Positions 5,555 to 6,087 of a stretch of DNA of 6,087 nucleotides are shown here, piece after piece. The notes beneath the pieces are model-generated. The model saw only the letters and a list, made by a program, of their open reading frames with translations, was not told the origin of the DNA and did no database searches. Every line of letters begins with the position of its first letter. Position 1 is the stretch's first letter. The translations under genes and the position numbers were made by a program. The DNA comes from Hyphomicrobiales bacterium (GTDB lineage Bacteria; Pseudomonadota; Alphaproteobacteria; Rhizobiales; JAJFHR01): contig JAJFHR010000374.1 in NCBI GenBank assembly GCA_021775515.1, positions 1 to 6,087 of the forward strand. Reading direction: 5' to 3'.

Positions 5555-5690
5555 TAAGGCGTGATTCAAGTAGGCAGGAGGACTTGGCCTTTGTCTGATT
5601 GCTATTGGCTCACTAAGACCCAACCTGCGCGCATCAAACCTTACTATCCGCGGCCCGATGGCAGACCATCTGTCGATGACCGGGGTGTTG
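5555..5690 (+). mobile_element. Truncated left end of an IS5-family insertion sequence
   Basis: The stretch from about 5555 (AAGGCGTGATTCAAGTAGGC) through 5690 resembles the start of alphaproteobacterial IS5-type elements: a short leader with GTGATTCAA and AGGAGG, then the transposase N-terminus. The similarity ends after the codons DDRGV near 5689. No right end is visible. The outer limit at 5555 is approximate and judged from memory of such elements, not from alignment. Confidence 0.5.
5591..5689 (+). pseudogene. IS5-family transposase, N-terminal remnant
   Basis: The plus-strand frame reads LSDCYWLTKTQPARIKPYYP followed by RPDGRPSVDDRGV. IS5-family transposases begin in the same way, typically with YWLT.EQ.ARL.P.FP, then G.PRVDDRRVLSG. 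After DDRGV the expected LSGI...NG..W.D.P segment is missing and the translation becomes unrelated before a stop at 5753-5755. The first codon is uncertain: TTG 5591 or GTG 5561 are both possible. The DDE catalytic residues are absent, so this is a dead fragment. Confidence 0.6.
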
Positions 5691-5904
5691 ATACATTCTT
5701 CTCAGCAATCTGCCTCGCGGTAATCGCTTTTTCTGGACCAATCAGTGAACTCTGAGCCTAAACCATGCCTGATTTTTTGAACCTCATTGATGTTAAAGTT
5801 TAATTAAGTCTGTCGCTTAATCAGTTTTTAGTCTGGGTATCGTATGTTTGTCTCAGCACGTGGAAAGAAATACCACAGGAAAACTGAAGATAGGCAGGCG
5901 TAAA
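5690..5904. other. Non-coding region upstream of the MarR/LdtR-like gene
   Basis: The 430 bases between the VOC stop (5474) and the next start (5905) contain the IS5 remnant and then about 215 bases without a recognisable gene. The last 130 bases are AT-rich and hold the dyads described separately, which fits a regulatory region for the gene at 5905. No pair of -35/-10 hexamers stands out clearly, so no promoter is called. Confidence 0.5.
5793..5821. promoter_or_regulatory. Candidate operator palindromes upstream of the MarR/LdtR-like gene
   Basis: Two dyads overlap by one base. TTAAA-G-TTTAA (5793-5803) is an 11-base palindrome, and ATTAAG-N7-CTTAAT (5803-5821) is a perfect 6-base inverted repeat spanning 19 bases. 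MarR-family dimers commonly bind AT-rich palindromes of this size near their own promoters. The site lies 84 bases before the ATG, so autoregulation is a reasonable inference, not shown. Confidence 0.4.
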
Positions 5905-6087
5905 ATGAGTATAGTTGCCACGCAAGCGGTTTCTGAGACCAATCAAATGACCAGAGAAGAGTTGCGCCCTCGCTACCTTGAGGCGTTAACACTGGTTGAG
6001 CGCCTTCATCGCAGGCTTCTCGATGTCATAAAGGATGAATTCGAACGGCTCGGGCGTTCCGAAGTGAACAGTGTCCAGGCCCTGCTG
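5905..6087 (+). CDS. ldtR: MarR-family transcriptional regulator, LdtR-like, N-terminal 61 residues, runs off the right edge
   Basis: The frame is open from ATG 5905 to the window end, 61 codons of a protein normally around 160-180 residues. After a variable N-terminal tail, the segment YLEALTLVERLHRRLLDVIK (24-43) and then DEFERLGRSEVNSVQALL (44-61) strongly matches the first helices of the alphaproteobacterial LdtR group of winged-helix regulators. In that group the sequence continues with the DNA-binding HTH and wing, which lie beyond the window. In Liberibacter, LdtR is described as controlling an L,D-transpeptidase gene and stress tolerance; the target here is unknown. An AGG (5896-5898) six bases before the ATG is a weak ribosome site. 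A second in-frame ATG at 5947 has no better one and falls within the tail. The gene symbol is by resemblance and should be treated as tentative. Confidence 0.8.
   Translation, partial: MSIVATQAVSETNQMTREELRPRYLEALTLVERLHRRLLDVIKDEFERLGRSEVNSVQALL

Noticed and set aside
5716..5732. Intrinsic terminator at GCG-GTAAT-CGC followed by TTTTT
   Set aside because: The stem is only 3 base pairs and lies within IS-flanking DNA far from the end of a gene.
1..6087. CRISPR array, tRNA or rRNA genes
   Set aside because: No regularly spaced repeats and no tRNA- or rRNA-like segments were seen on either strand.

Overview
The window looks like a chromosomal segment of an alphaproteobacterium with moderate GC content. 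The taxonomic guess rests on three things: the style of the isobutyryl-CoA dehydrogenase / 3-hydroxyisobutyryl-CoA hydrolase / 3-hydroxyisobutyrate dehydrogenase cluster, a hemB start at the left edge, and a MarR-type regulator start at the right edge that closely resembles the alphaproteobacterial LdtR group. A genus cannot be named from the sequence alone.

Layout. Bases 1-294 (minus strand) hold the first 98 codons of hemB (porphobilinogen synthase), a heme-pathway gene running off the left edge. Bases 295-562 are a divergent promoter region with short repeats and a small palindrome. Bases 563-3714 are a three-gene plus-strand valine catabolism cluster: isobutyryl-CoA dehydrogenase, 3-hydroxyisobutyryl-CoA hydrolase and 3-hydroxyisobutyrate dehydrogenase (mmsB). 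A clear hairpin lies before mmsB. Together these genes oxidise isobutyryl-CoA, release 3-hydroxyisobutyrate from CoA and oxidise it to methylmalonate semialdehyde. The hydratase step between the first two enzymes and the final MmsA step are not encoded here. Bases 3800-4399 encode a small SDR-fold protein that lacks the usual catalytic Tyr/Lys.

Bases 4400-5690 are an accessory patch. It has a truncated IS481-like left end (about 4402-4604), a minus-strand GNAT acetyltransferase whose last five codons are read from antisense transposase DNA, a divergent VOC (glyoxalase/bleomycin-resistance fold) gene, and a truncated IS5-family left end (about 5555-5690). A perfect 16-bp tandem duplication sits in the short GNAT/VOC divergent gap. 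This patch looks more AT-rich than the catabolic genes. Bases 5691-5904 are non-coding with two candidate operator palindromes. The window ends inside the MarR/LdtR-like gene starting at 5905.

No wholly new system is evident. The observations most worth a second look are the IS-scarred GNAT/VOC patch with its chimeric acetyltransferase end and 16-bp duplication, the palindrome upstream of the LdtR-like gene, and the inter-gene hairpin before mmsB.
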